From positions 1 to 9,633 of the forward strand of contig JAITPZ010000169.1 in assembly GCA_031289165.1 (NCBI GenBank): a stretch of DNA of 9,633 bases, given 5' to 3'. The notes under the pieces were generated by a model. The model was given only the letters and a program-made list of their open reading frames with translations. It did no database searches and had not been told where the DNA came from. Position numbers and translations under genes: made by a program. The DNA comes from Synergistaceae bacterium. Lineage in GTDB: Bacteria; Synergistota; Synergistia; Synergistales; Aminobacteriaceae. Positions 1 through 5,681 of this stretch are shown in pieces (position 1 is the first letter of the stretch; every line of letters begins with the position of its first letter).

Positions 1-675
1 CAGGATATCCGCTCCGCTATCCTTGATGTTGGTGAGCTGCGAGCGGAAGTCGACGTCCTCGCCGCGAAAGCCCTCGTCGGCGACGATCGCCCCGCCGTAT
101 TCCTTAAAGCTGGCAACGAAAAATTCGCGCTGTCCCTGAGAATAATCGCTCGACACGTCGTAAAGGATGGCAGCCTTTTTCAACCCCAGATCCCTGGCCG
201 CGAAGAAGGCCATCATCCGTCCCTGATAGGGATCGAGGAAGCAAATCCGGAAATTATAAGGCCGCACCTTCCCCTGCTCGTCGACCGTGACCAGCGGGTT
301 CGTGGGAAGGGTCCCGATATGGGCGACGCGTCCCCTGTTGAATATCGGCGCCGCCGCGATGCAAAGCCCGCTCCCGCTGGGTCCGATGACGGCGGTTACC
401 CTGTCCTGCTCCACAAGGCGCCGGGCCGCGTTGACCATATCCTCCTGACGCGTGCGGCAGTCGTACATGACAACCTCGAGCGGCTTTCCGAGTACACCGC
501 CGGCCGCGTTGATTTCCTCGACCGCGATTTTGACCGACTCGACCTCCGCGACGCCGTAGGCGGCGAAGTCCCCCGTCACCGTGGCGATTTCACCAAACTT
601 AATCGTGTCCGCCGCGAACGCAGAGGTCGCCATACACGCCAAAAGGACCATCAGCAAACACACAAACTTCTTCAT
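1..675 (-). CDS. ABC transporter substrate-binding protein, branched-chain amino acid type (3' end outside window)
   Basis: This is the first 225 codons of a periplasmic type I solute-binding protein of the LivJ/LivK (Peripla_BP_6) family, which captures amino acids or related small molecules for an ABC importer. Residues 1-21 form a Sec signal peptide: MKK, a hydrophobic core, and an SAFA cleavage site before ADTIKFG. C14 gives a loose lipobox (LLAC), but it lies inside the core, so signal peptidase I is favoured. The mature part has the family's opening pattern: FGEIATVTGDFAAYG, then a helix ending EEINAAGGVLGKPLEV, then a DCRTRQEDMVNAARRL segment, and VIGPSGSG at the first ligand-side loop. 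AILYDVSSDYSQGQ begins the second lobe. The ATG at 675 follows an AAGGAGGA Shine-Dalgarno (reverse of 681-690). The frame is open to the left edge, so the C-terminal part is missing. The ligand cannot be told from sequence, and transporter membrane genes would be expected to the left. Confidence 0.93.
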   Translation of the reverse strand, partial: MKKFVCLLMVLLACMATSAFAADTIKFGEIATVTGDFAAYGVAEVESVKIAVEEINAAGGVLGKPLEVVMYDCRTRQEDMVNAARRLVEQDRVTAVIGPSGSGLCIAAAPIFNRGRVAHIGTLPTNPLVTVDEQGKVRPYNFRICFLDPYQGRMMAFFAARDLGLKKAAILYDVSSDYSQGQREFFVASFKEYGGAIVADEGFRGEDVDFRSQLTNIKDSGADIL

Positions 676-680
676 CCGGA

Positions 681-690
681 TTCCTCCTTA
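681..690 (-). promoter_or_regulatory. Strong Shine-Dalgarno of the binding-protein gene
   Basis: The minus strand reads TAAGGAGGAA here, a near-perfect anti-16S match five nucleotides from the ATG at 675. It fixes the start and suggests high expression, as expected for a periplasmic binding protein. Confidence 0.8.
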
Positions 691-724
691 AAATTTGCCC
701 GAAATTTAAAAACTTCCCCCATTA

Positions 725-775
725 AAGAACACACAAACTGAAGAACAAACAGGAAGAGTACACAAATTGAAGAAC
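725..775. repeat. Two 22-bp direct repeats upstream of the binding-protein gene
   Basis: Copies at 725-746 and 754-775 match at 19 of 22 positions (consensus AAGARYACACAAAYTGAAGAAC) and start 29 bp apart. They lie 50-100 bp before the ATG at 675. If the candidate promoter at 837-865 is real, they are in the 5' untranslated leader. Direct repeats in such a place could bind a regulator or be a local duplication. A looser third match may lie near 782-800 but needs an insertion to align. Confidence 0.6.
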
Positions 776-836
776 CAAAAAACACCAAACTGTCGAAGAT
801 TTTTCCTGATTTCAATATTGACTGCCAACAGAGGCC

Positions 837-865
837 ATTTTATTTTATCATGGCTCATCAGTAAA
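837..865 (-). promoter_or_regulatory. Candidate sigma-70-type promoter for the binding-protein gene
   Basis: On the minus strand, TTTACT (860-865) and TAAAAT (837-842) are separated by exactly 17 nt. They match the -35 and -10 consensus at 4 and 5 of 6 positions. The predicted transcript would start near 830 and carry a leader of about 155 nt with the two direct repeats. The region is AT-rich, so chance matches are likely and the call is tentative. Confidence 0.35.
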
Positions 866-946
866 TACGTGTATGTTGAACAATCGCCGTAATGAAGTGG
901 TTTTTATATACTTTACGTAATTTCCCCTGGCTCTCTTCAAATTTTT

Positions 947-1435
947 TCATTCCTGTTTTTCGCGTTCTTCTCTGCCGTGCATTTCCTTGGCCTTCTGAAC
1001 GAGGGCGTCGCAGCGGTTGTTGAGGGGATCCGTCGCGTGTCCTCTGGTCCAGCGCCACTCAATGTCATGGGTTTGGGAGAGGGTCAGCAGTTCCTCCCAG
1101 AGGTCCCGGTTCAGGACGGGCTGTTTGTTCGACGTCTTCCATCCGTTGCGCTGCCAGTTTTTCAGCCAGCCTTTGTCGAAGGCGTTTCTCAAATACGTGG
1201 AGTCGGTAGAAAGTTCAACGATACAGGGATACTTCAGCGCGCGCAGAGCCATGATCGCCGCCGTCAGCTCCATGCGGTTGTTGGTGGTATTATCCTCCGA
1301 GCCGTAAATTTCCCGCTCGAAGTTGTTATGCGAAGGCGAAATCAACACGGCCGCCCATCCGCCGAGTCCGGGGTTGGGGGTACAGCCTCCATCCGTGTGG
1401 ATCTTCACTCTCGTTTTCGTGGAAAGCGTCTCCAT
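947..1435 (-). CDS. rnhA: Ribonuclease HI
   Basis: This 162-residue protein is a bacterial type 1 RNase H. It cuts the RNA strand of RNA-DNA hybrids, removing primers and R-loops in the cytoplasm. The acidic catalytic set is complete: D15 in HTDGGC, E56 in NNRMELTA, D78 in STDST and D143 in NNRCDALV. H133 in the TRGHA loop matches the catalytic-site His of the E. coli enzyme. The KGWLKNWQRNGWK stretch (residues 88-100) is the basic protrusion (handle) that grips the hybrid. Length is near the E. coli enzyme (155), with a charged tail HGREEREKQE. The ATG at 1435 lies 16 nt after the stop of the zinc-ribbon gene, so the two are probably cotranscribed. The Shine-Dalgarno is weak, hinting at low or coupled translation. 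Confidence 0.96.
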   Translation of the reverse strand: METLSTKTRVKIHTDGGCTPNPGLGGWAAVLISPSHNNFEREIYGSEDNTTNNRMELTAAIMALRALKYPCIVELSTDSTYLRNAFDKGWLKNWQRNGWKTSNKQPVLNRDLWEELLTLSQTHDIEWRWTRGHATDPLNNRCDALVQKAKEMHGREEREKQE

Positions 1436-1451
1436 CTTCAGAATATCTCGT

Positions 1452-1691
1452 CTATCTCCCCTCGATGATCACGTGCTCCGTGCGGACTTCCACCTCCGCG
1501 CGCACTTCCATTCTCATGCCCAGGACGATAGCGCGCAGGTCGCTGCGGCCATCGACGGGAACTTCGAGCTGAACAACCTGCACCGAGCCGCAGCAGGGAC
1601 AAATCCAACAGGTTCGCGCCAGTCCGTCCTCGTCCGGAGCCCCGGCCAGCACCTTGGAGTCTCCGCAAACCTGACATGCCACAATCAGCAT
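1452..1691 (-). CDS. Small zinc-ribbon protein of unknown function
   Basis: This 79-residue protein is not a family I can name. Two knuckles are visible: C6-QV-C9-G near the N-terminus and C31-PC-C34-G after a 21-residue spacer. Together they make a four-cysteine zinc ribbon. Two further cysteines (C28 and C33) sit in the second knuckle. The rest, about residues 36-79, is alternating hydrophobic and charged residues typical of beta-strands (VRAEVEVRTEHVII), with no membrane segment. The ATG at 1691 is chosen because GGAGGT lies 8 nt upstream and the cysteine motif follows at once. The frame is open further upstream to 1862, but that stretch does not look like protein. It lies between the DUF3084 gene (174 nt upstream) and rnhA (16 nt downstream). 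A nucleic-acid or protein-binding role is possible but only guessed from the fold. Confidence 0.75.
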   Translation of the reverse strand: MLIVACQVCGDSKVLAGAPDEDGLARTCWICPCCGSVQVVQLEVPVDGRSDLRAIVLGMRMEVRAEVEVRTEHVIIEGR

Positions 1692-1865
1692 TACACAACA
1701 CCTCCACGAAAACAAACGGACCTTCACAAAACCACCCACTGGAAACCGGAGGGCGAAGCTCGTCGGTGAGAAAATAAAACAGGCGGGGAAACGAAACAAA
1801 TTACGAGGTTCGTCCACTCGCTGCCCCCTGAGAGAATCAACCGGGCCGTCTGTATCCGGCATTAT
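1692..1865. other. Gap between the DUF3084 gene and the zinc-ribbon gene
   Basis: This 174-nt gap holds the zinc-ribbon Shine-Dalgarno and a weak promoter-like pair on the minus strand: TTGTTT at 1794-1799 and TATTTT at 1771-1776, spaced 17 nt. The match is poor (3 and 4 of 6). No clear terminator was seen. The zinc-ribbon-rnhA pair may therefore be read through from upstream or have a weak start of its own. Confidence 0.3.
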
Positions 1866-3014
1866 CTACTCGAGTACTATTTTAATCCTTACGGGACCTT
1901 CCGTATAGATGTCTTCGAGGGCGACGGCGTTGATGATCGTGGGCGCGTTCCTCCTCTTCATCGCTTCGACGACGTCGAAGAAATCTTCCCCCTCCAGCGA
2001 ACCGACGCTGTTGGTCGAAGGATCGGGCAGGATACCGCTTCTCAGCGCACGATACCTGAGTTCCCGCAAAAAGACATGCAACGACTCCTCCGCATTGAAC
2101 GCAGGTTCTCCGGGATCGACGAGTTTACGGTAAAGCGTTTCTCCCCCGTCGTAAAGCAGGTAGCTTCGATTGCATTCAAGACGCACCCTGACGTCCTCTC
2201 CGAAGGCGATGTTTTCGGCCGCCATGGCCCTAAGGTAAAAACGCTCCCGCGCGCCCGAAACGCGCGCGACGATCGCGGACTCCTCGGCCGGATCGAACGT
2301 CAGCCTCACGTCGTCCGACGATGCCATCCCGCGCGTTTCAAAAAATCTCTGAAAAACCGTAACGCGGACTCTCTCTTTGAAGGACGAAAGAATTTCCACA
2401 GCTCGTTCCCCCGGGGTCTCGGGAAGAATGACCGTCTGCGCCAGGAGTGCGTTGGCCTGAACGGCGATCACCTCGAGACGCATGACCTCCAGCTCCCGCT
2501 TTAACTCCTCGGATTCGCCCCGCAGGGAGGCCACCGCGGCTTCGAGACCGTTTTTTTCGTTCAGAAGCAGATCACGGTCGTTGCGCGAACGCTCCAGTTC
2601 AATGTGGGTCATGTCGAGGCTCATGGTCGTCGTCTGTAAAAGCGCCTGCTGCTCGCCCAGTTGCACGAGGCTGGAGAAGAGCTCGTCCCGATTTTTCTCC
2701 AGCTCGACGCCGGTGGTCTGCAGCTCGACTCGAAGCCCATCCATCTGTTGCTGGAGGTATTTCATGGTGAAAATAAGAGCTCGGACGTTCCGGGAAAAAA
2801 GGGACATGACCGTCAGGACGACGACGGAAATGAAAATACCGGTGAAAGCCGTGATCAGGCGACTGGTGTATCTGGGGCGAAGCCCAAAGATCGATATCCT
2901 CTGTCTGCCGTATTTTGAACCGAGAATATCCCCCAGGAAGGCGAGAACCGCACTACCCGCGATGATGGCAATGATAAGCGTCCAGTTGATATCGGACCAG
3001 ATCTGTAATTGCAA
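1866..3014 (-). CDS. DUF3084 membrane-anchored coiled-coil protein
   Basis: This 382-residue protein has the layout of the DUF3084 family (COG4372 type), whose function is unknown. Residues 12-30 form a first membrane segment. The family-typical short stretch GDILGSKYGRQRISIFGLRP (28-47) follows, then a second membrane segment at about 55-74. Residues about 84-190 are a long heptad-like coiled coil rich in L, E and Q. A mixed alpha/beta C-terminal domain follows from about 195 to 382. The protein probably sits in the inner membrane as a hairpin with the coiled coil on one face. The start is TTG at 3014: AGGAG lies 8 nt upstream and the first membrane segment follows directly. It stands 226-235 nt after pth in the same direction. 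A structural, envelope or scaffold role is inference only. Confidence 0.85.
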   Translation of the reverse strand: MQLQIWSDINWTLIIAIIAGSAVLAFLGDILGSKYGRQRISIFGLRPRYTSRLITAFTGIFISVVVLTVMSLFSRNVRALIFTMKYLQQQMDGLRVELQTTGVELEKNRDELFSSLVQLGEQQALLQTTTMSLDMTHIELERSRNDRDLLLNEKNGLEAAVASLRGESEELKRELEVMRLEVIAVQANALLAQTVILPETPGERAVEILSSFKERVRVTVFQRFFETRGMASSDDVRLTFDPAEESAIVARVSGARERFYLRAMAAENIAFGEDVRVRLECNRSYLLYDGGETLYRKLVDPGEPAFNAEESLHVFLRELRYRALRSGILPDPSTNSVGSLEGEDFFDVVEAMKRRNAPTIINAVALEDIYTEGPVRIKIVLE

Positions 3015-3240
3015 AAACTTTTCTCCTCTCGGGGAAGAGATTTACCGTATGCGGCATAAGAAGCCCAACAAGCCGGAAGAAACGCGATGCGAAAGGATTA
3101 TATTCTTCAAACGTCCGAGGCGCCAGATCCTTTTGCGGGTTTTCCGGGTCTCCGCCGGATGAAGGGTCACGACGCGACACTCCCTCGAACGGGGGAGGCG
3201 GGAACGTTCCGCGCCTTTCCTCTTCGTTCGTTTACCTCGC
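3015..3240. other. Gap between pth and the DUF3084 gene
   Basis: This 226-nt gap contains the candidate -10 element at 3097-3102. It also holds a perfect 10-bp palindrome GGAACGTTCC at 3201-3210, with flanking GGCG/CGCC arms (3197-3200 and 3212-3215), just after the pth stop. The resulting hairpin has no T-run on the minus strand, so it is not a standard intrinsic terminator. A 75-codon frame crosses the gap but lacks a good ribosome site and overlaps the DUF3084 start. Confidence 0.45.
3097..3102 (-). promoter_or_regulatory. Candidate -10 element upstream of the DUF3084 gene
   Basis: The minus strand carries a perfect TATAAT here, 82 nt before the TTG start at 3014. No convincing -35 hexamer lies 16-18 nt upstream, so it is only a candidate. 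It fits with the long pth-DUF3084 gap and would allow transcription separate from pth. Confidence 0.35.
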
Positions 3241-3792
3241 TCAGGCCTTTTTCGCGTTCACCCGGCTCATGGCCTTTTCCAGGTCGAGCGTCGCCCAGGC
3301 ATCTACGCCCTCGGCGACGCTCTTCAGGATTTCGGGAAGTTTCTCCATCTCCTCCGCCGAGAGATGCCCCAGCACCCAGTTGATTTTTCCGCCCTCCGCG
3401 TCTCCGATGCCGATACGCAGGCGGGGAACTTCGAGGGTTCCCAGAGAGGCAATGACGGAGGCCAACCCATTATGCCCCCCGGCGCTGCCCCGGGCGCGAA
3501 GCCGAAGCTGCCCGCAGGGCAGCGCCATGTCGTCATAAATCACCAGCACGTCGGAAAGCTCTATTTTATAGAAGGCAAAGACCTCACGCACGGACAAACC
3601 GCTCAGGTTCATGTACGTCAGCGGTTTCAAGAATATAAAATCGCGGTCCCGCCAGAATTCGCCCCTGAACTTCGAGACCGGGTTCCCCAGCGATCGGTTT
3701 TGCACCATGTAATCGATGGCGGCCCAGCCCATGTTATGCCGCGTATAAACGTATTCCTGACCGGGATTTCCCAGACCGACCACGAGCTTCAG
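3241..3792 (-). CDS. pth: Peptidyl-tRNA hydrolase, probable CTG start
   Basis: Pth frees tRNA from peptidyl-tRNAs that drop off the ribosome. With the start proposed here the protein has 183 residues. Family residues are all present: N9 in GLGNPG, H19 in TRHNMG, N62 in PLTYMNLSG, D87 in YDDMALPCG and N108 in GGHNGL. They correspond to N10, H20, N68, D93 and N114 of the E. coli enzyme. The frame has no ATG near its beginning. GTG at 3783 would give MVGLGNPG, trimming the first beta-strand and leaving 18 nt to the Shine-Dalgarno. CTG at 3792 gives (M)KLVVGLGNPG, the normal family N-terminus, with GGAGGG exactly 9 nt upstream. A stop codon lies two codons before the CTG, so no longer form is possible. 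It follows rplY, as ctc-spoVC in Bacillus. Confidence 0.96.
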   Translation of the reverse strand: MKLVVGLGNPGQEYVYTRHNMGWAAIDYMVQNRSLGNPVSKFRGEFWRDRDFIFLKPLTYMNLSGLSVREVFAFYKIELSDVLVIYDDMALPCGQLRLRARGSAGGHNGLASVIASLGTLEVPRLRIGIGDAEGGKINWVLGHLSAEEMEKLPEILKSVAEGVDAWATLDLEKAMSRVNAKKA

Positions 3793-3801
3793 TTTTCAGT
3801 T

Positions 3802-3807
3802 CCCTCC
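3802..3807 (-). promoter_or_regulatory. Shine-Dalgarno deciding the pth start
   Basis: GGAGGG on the minus strand lies 9 nt from the CTG at 3792, but 18 nt from the only other plausible start, GTG at 3783. The spacing favours the CTG. Confidence 0.7.
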
Positions 3808-3829
3808 GAACAAAAAAAGCTGATTGAAG

Positions 3830-3919
3830 CTCGGGGAGGCAGGGCTCGCTCGGCCGCTGCGCGATCCTGATGAAGAAACTAAGCGATTCGCACAGCTCGT
3901 TCCCCGCTGGCTCCCCGAG
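3830..3919 (-). promoter_or_regulatory. Long-range inverted repeat in the rplY-pth gap
   Basis: CTCGGGGAG (3830-3838) and CTCCCCGAG (3911-3919) are exact 9-nt complements separated by 72 nt, filling most of the gap between the rplY stop and the pth start. In the transcript they could close a large stem around internal structure, just upstream of the unusual pth start. A role in regulating pth is speculative. No T-run follows, so it is not an intrinsic terminator. Confidence 0.35.
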
Positions 3920-3966
3920 ACTTACTAATTCAGTACTTCCAAAACAGTATGCTTCGTCTCCAAATG

Positions 3967-4623
3967 CTATTCCGCCTCTTCTGCCTTTGCCGCCTTGCCT
4001 TTCGCCACGACTTCCACTTCCTTCGGTTCCTCTCCGGCCCCGAGGCTTTCCTCAACGCCTCTGGGCACCGCGACGATGACCGCAACCTCATCGAGGTCGG
4101 CAAGAACGGACAGGTCTTCGTTCAGAACGAGGTCCCTGACGTGGATCATCCCTCCCAGCGCCAGCCCGGAGACGTCGATGTCGACGTACTCGGGAATACT
4201 CATGGGCAGCGTCTCTATTTCGATCTCGTGCAGCGACTCGAGTACCCCGCCGTCTTTGATCCCCGGGCACGTCTCCCTGCCCAGGATTCTCACGGGGACG
4301 TTCACCGTCACTTTGCGATCCTTCAAAAGGCGCATAAAATCGATATGAACCAGAGCGCCCGTGAGGGGATGGCGCTGTATTTCGCGGATGATGCACATCT
4401 CCTCGCCCCCGGCGGGCAGCTTCAGGCTGATCCGCATGGTCTCCCAGTGCCTGGCGCTCAGAAGGCGGCTGACCTGCGTCGTGTTGACGCTGCCGGTAAC
4501 GGATTCCTTCAGTTCGGGACCATAAAACACGCAGGGGGTGAATCCCGCCCTGCGAAGCCTGCCGGTCGCTCCCTTTCCACTTTTGGTTCTGGGCTCCATC
4601 ACTAACGTTACTAGCTCAGACAT
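3967..4623 (-). CDS. rplY: Large-subunit ribosomal protein bL25 (Ctc/TL5 form)
   Basis: This 218-residue protein is the long, two-domain form of bL25, which binds 5S rRNA in the large ribosomal subunit. Residues 1-95 are the L25 RNA-binding barrel, with the family cues RTKSGKGATGRLRRAG, a CVFYGP segment, and IIREIQRHPLTG followed by VHIDFMRL. Residues about 100-188 are the second, beta-rich TL5/CTC domain (VNVPVRILGR, IEIETLPMSIPEYVDIDVSGL, and IHVRDLVL). The last 30 residues are a low-complexity tail of Glu, Lys, Ala and Val. Length matches Ctc-type proteins, not the short E. coli form of about 94 residues. The ATG at 4623 has AGGAG 8 nt upstream. It lies 84 nt after prs, as ctc does in Bacillus. 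Confidence 0.95.
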   Translation of the reverse strand: MSELVTLVMEPRTKSGKGATGRLRRAGFTPCVFYGPELKESVTGSVNTTQVSRLLSARHWETMRISLKLPAGGEEMCIIREIQRHPLTGALVHIDFMRLLKDRKVTVNVPVRILGRETCPGIKDGGVLESLHEIEIETLPMSIPEYVDIDVSGLALGGMIHVRDLVLNEDLSVLADLDEVAVIVAVPRGVEESLGAGEEPKEVEVVAKGKAAKAEEAE

Positions 4624-4707
4624 ACTGACAACTCCTCATCCTGTATAAATTTGCTGCTCATTACGGGCCCGAGAGCCCAAGCACGGCAGCGATGCGCACA
4701 AAAAATT

Positions 4708-5676
4708 CTACCTGTCGAACAGGCTGCTGACCGAGCGGTCGCTGTGGACCCTTAAAATCGCCTCCGCAAAGAGAGGCGCGATCGAAAGCTGAACGAGATG
4801 ATCGGATCGCTTATTTTCCGGAAGCGGAATGGTGTCCGAGAATACCAGTTTGTCGAGTTCGGAGCCGTTGAGGCGTTTCATCGCAGGCCCGGAAAGAACA
4901 GCGTGGGTGGCGCAGGCGTGAACCGCACGGCATCCCCTCTCCTTCAAACCCACGGCGGCGTTGCAGATCGTCCCCGCCGTGTCGATGATATCATCCACAA
5001 GGATGGCGACCTTGCCCTGAACCTCGCCGATGATGTCCATGACCTCGCAGAAATTCGCCACCTCGTAGGATCGGCGCTTGTCCACGATCGCCAGGTCGGT
5101 TTTCAGCATGACCGCGAAGTGTCGGGCGCGCACCACTCCCCCTACGTCGGGGGAGACGACCACGACCTCGCCCTTTTTCAGCTCCGCCTCGAGGGTGTCC
5201 TTGAAGTACGAGGCCAGAAGGGGCATCCCCGTCAGGTGATCGACGGGGATATCGAAAAAACCCTGAAGCTGTCCTGCGTGCAGGTCGGCCGTGATCACGC
5301 GATCCGCGCCGCTGTTGGTGATCAGGTTGGCAACCAGCTTCGCCGTTATCGGCTCGCGGGGCTTGCTCTTACGATCCTGACGGGCATACCCGAAATAGGG
5401 AATGACGACGTTGACGCGGCTGGCCGAGGCCCGCTTAAAGGCGTCGACCATAATGAGCAGCTCGATCAGATTGTCGTTGGTCGGAAAGGACGTGGGCTGG
5501 ATAACGAATACATCGGAGCCTCGAACACTTTCGTCGATGGAAAGCCCAATCTCGCCATCCGAAAAACGATAGTGCCGGGCCGCTGAAAGCCGCACCCCCA
5601 GTTCGCTGCAGATTCGTTTGACGAAATCCGGATGCGCCGTACCCGAAAAAATCTTGAGGTCTTTTACGCCAGCCAC
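4708..5676 (-). CDS. prs: Ribose-phosphate pyrophosphokinase (PRPP synthetase)
   Basis: This 322-residue class I enzyme transfers pyrophosphate from ATP to ribose 5-phosphate. The product, PRPP, feeds purine, pyrimidine, histidine, tryptophan and NAD synthesis. All signatures are present: YARQDRK at 97-103 (ATP binding), DLHAGQLQGFF at 131-141 (catalytic-site His at 133), the flexible-loop VDKRR at 198-202, and the PRPP-binding loop VDDIIDTAGT at 227-236. Length is normal. The start is GTG at 5676, giving (M)AGVKDLKIFSG, with GGAGG 9 nt upstream inside the end of glmU. Only 5 nt separate it from the glmU stop, so translation of the two is probably coupled. ATP and ribose use here and UDP-sugar formation by GlmU compete for related nucleotide pools, which may explain their conserved pairing. 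Confidence 0.98.
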   Translation of the reverse strand: MAGVKDLKIFSGTAHPDFVKRICSELGVRLSAARHYRFSDGEIGLSIDESVRGSDVFVIQPTSFPTNDNLIELLIMVDAFKRASASRVNVVIPYFGYARQDRKSKPREPITAKLVANLITNSGADRVITADLHAGQLQGFFDIPVDHLTGMPLLASYFKDTLEAELKKGEVVVVSPDVGGVVRARHFAVMLKTDLAIVDKRRSYEVANFCEVMDIIGEVQGKVAILVDDIIDTAGTICNAAVGLKERGCRAVHACATHAVLSGPAMKRLNGSELDKLVFSDTIPLPENKRSDHLVQLSIAPLFAEAILRVHSDRSVSSLFDR

Positions 5677-5681
5677 AATTC

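Larger units (their letters stand above)
676..946. other. AT-rich intergenic region between rnhA and the binding-protein gene
   Basis: This 271-nt gap is visibly richer in A and T than the surrounding genes. It holds the candidate promoter and direct repeats described separately, and an imperfect hairpin at 888-917. No strong GC stem followed by a T-run is visible on the minus strand after the rnhA stop, so termination of the upstream operon is not obvious. No tRNA or convincing protein gene was seen. Confidence 0.6.

Noticed and set aside
858..950. A 30-residue frame (MKKFEESQGK...) overlapping the rnhA stop by ATGA
   Set aside because: The AGGA before the ATG leaves no spacing, the region is AT-rich, and nothing resembles a known peptide. 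Coupling is possible but the support is too weak.
1452..1691. The zinc-ribbon protein as an orthologue of Bacillus Fin, which lies after spoVC
   Set aside because: Size and metal-binding cysteines are alike, but cysteine spacing and the rest of the sequence differ as far as I can recall, and the DUF3084 gene intervenes.
1452..1862. A 136-residue version of the zinc-ribbon protein starting at 1862
   Set aside because: The first 57 residues look non-coding, no ribosome site precedes 1862, and the ATG at 1691 has GGAGGT at ideal spacing.
2953..3180. A 75-codon minus-strand frame in the pth-DUF3084 gap
   Set aside because: It overlaps the DUF3084 membrane segment in another frame, has no Shine-Dalgarno, and its sequence shows no domain.
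3197..3215. Palindromic hairpin after pth as an intrinsic terminator
   Set aside because: The stem lacks a downstream T-run on the transcribed strand.
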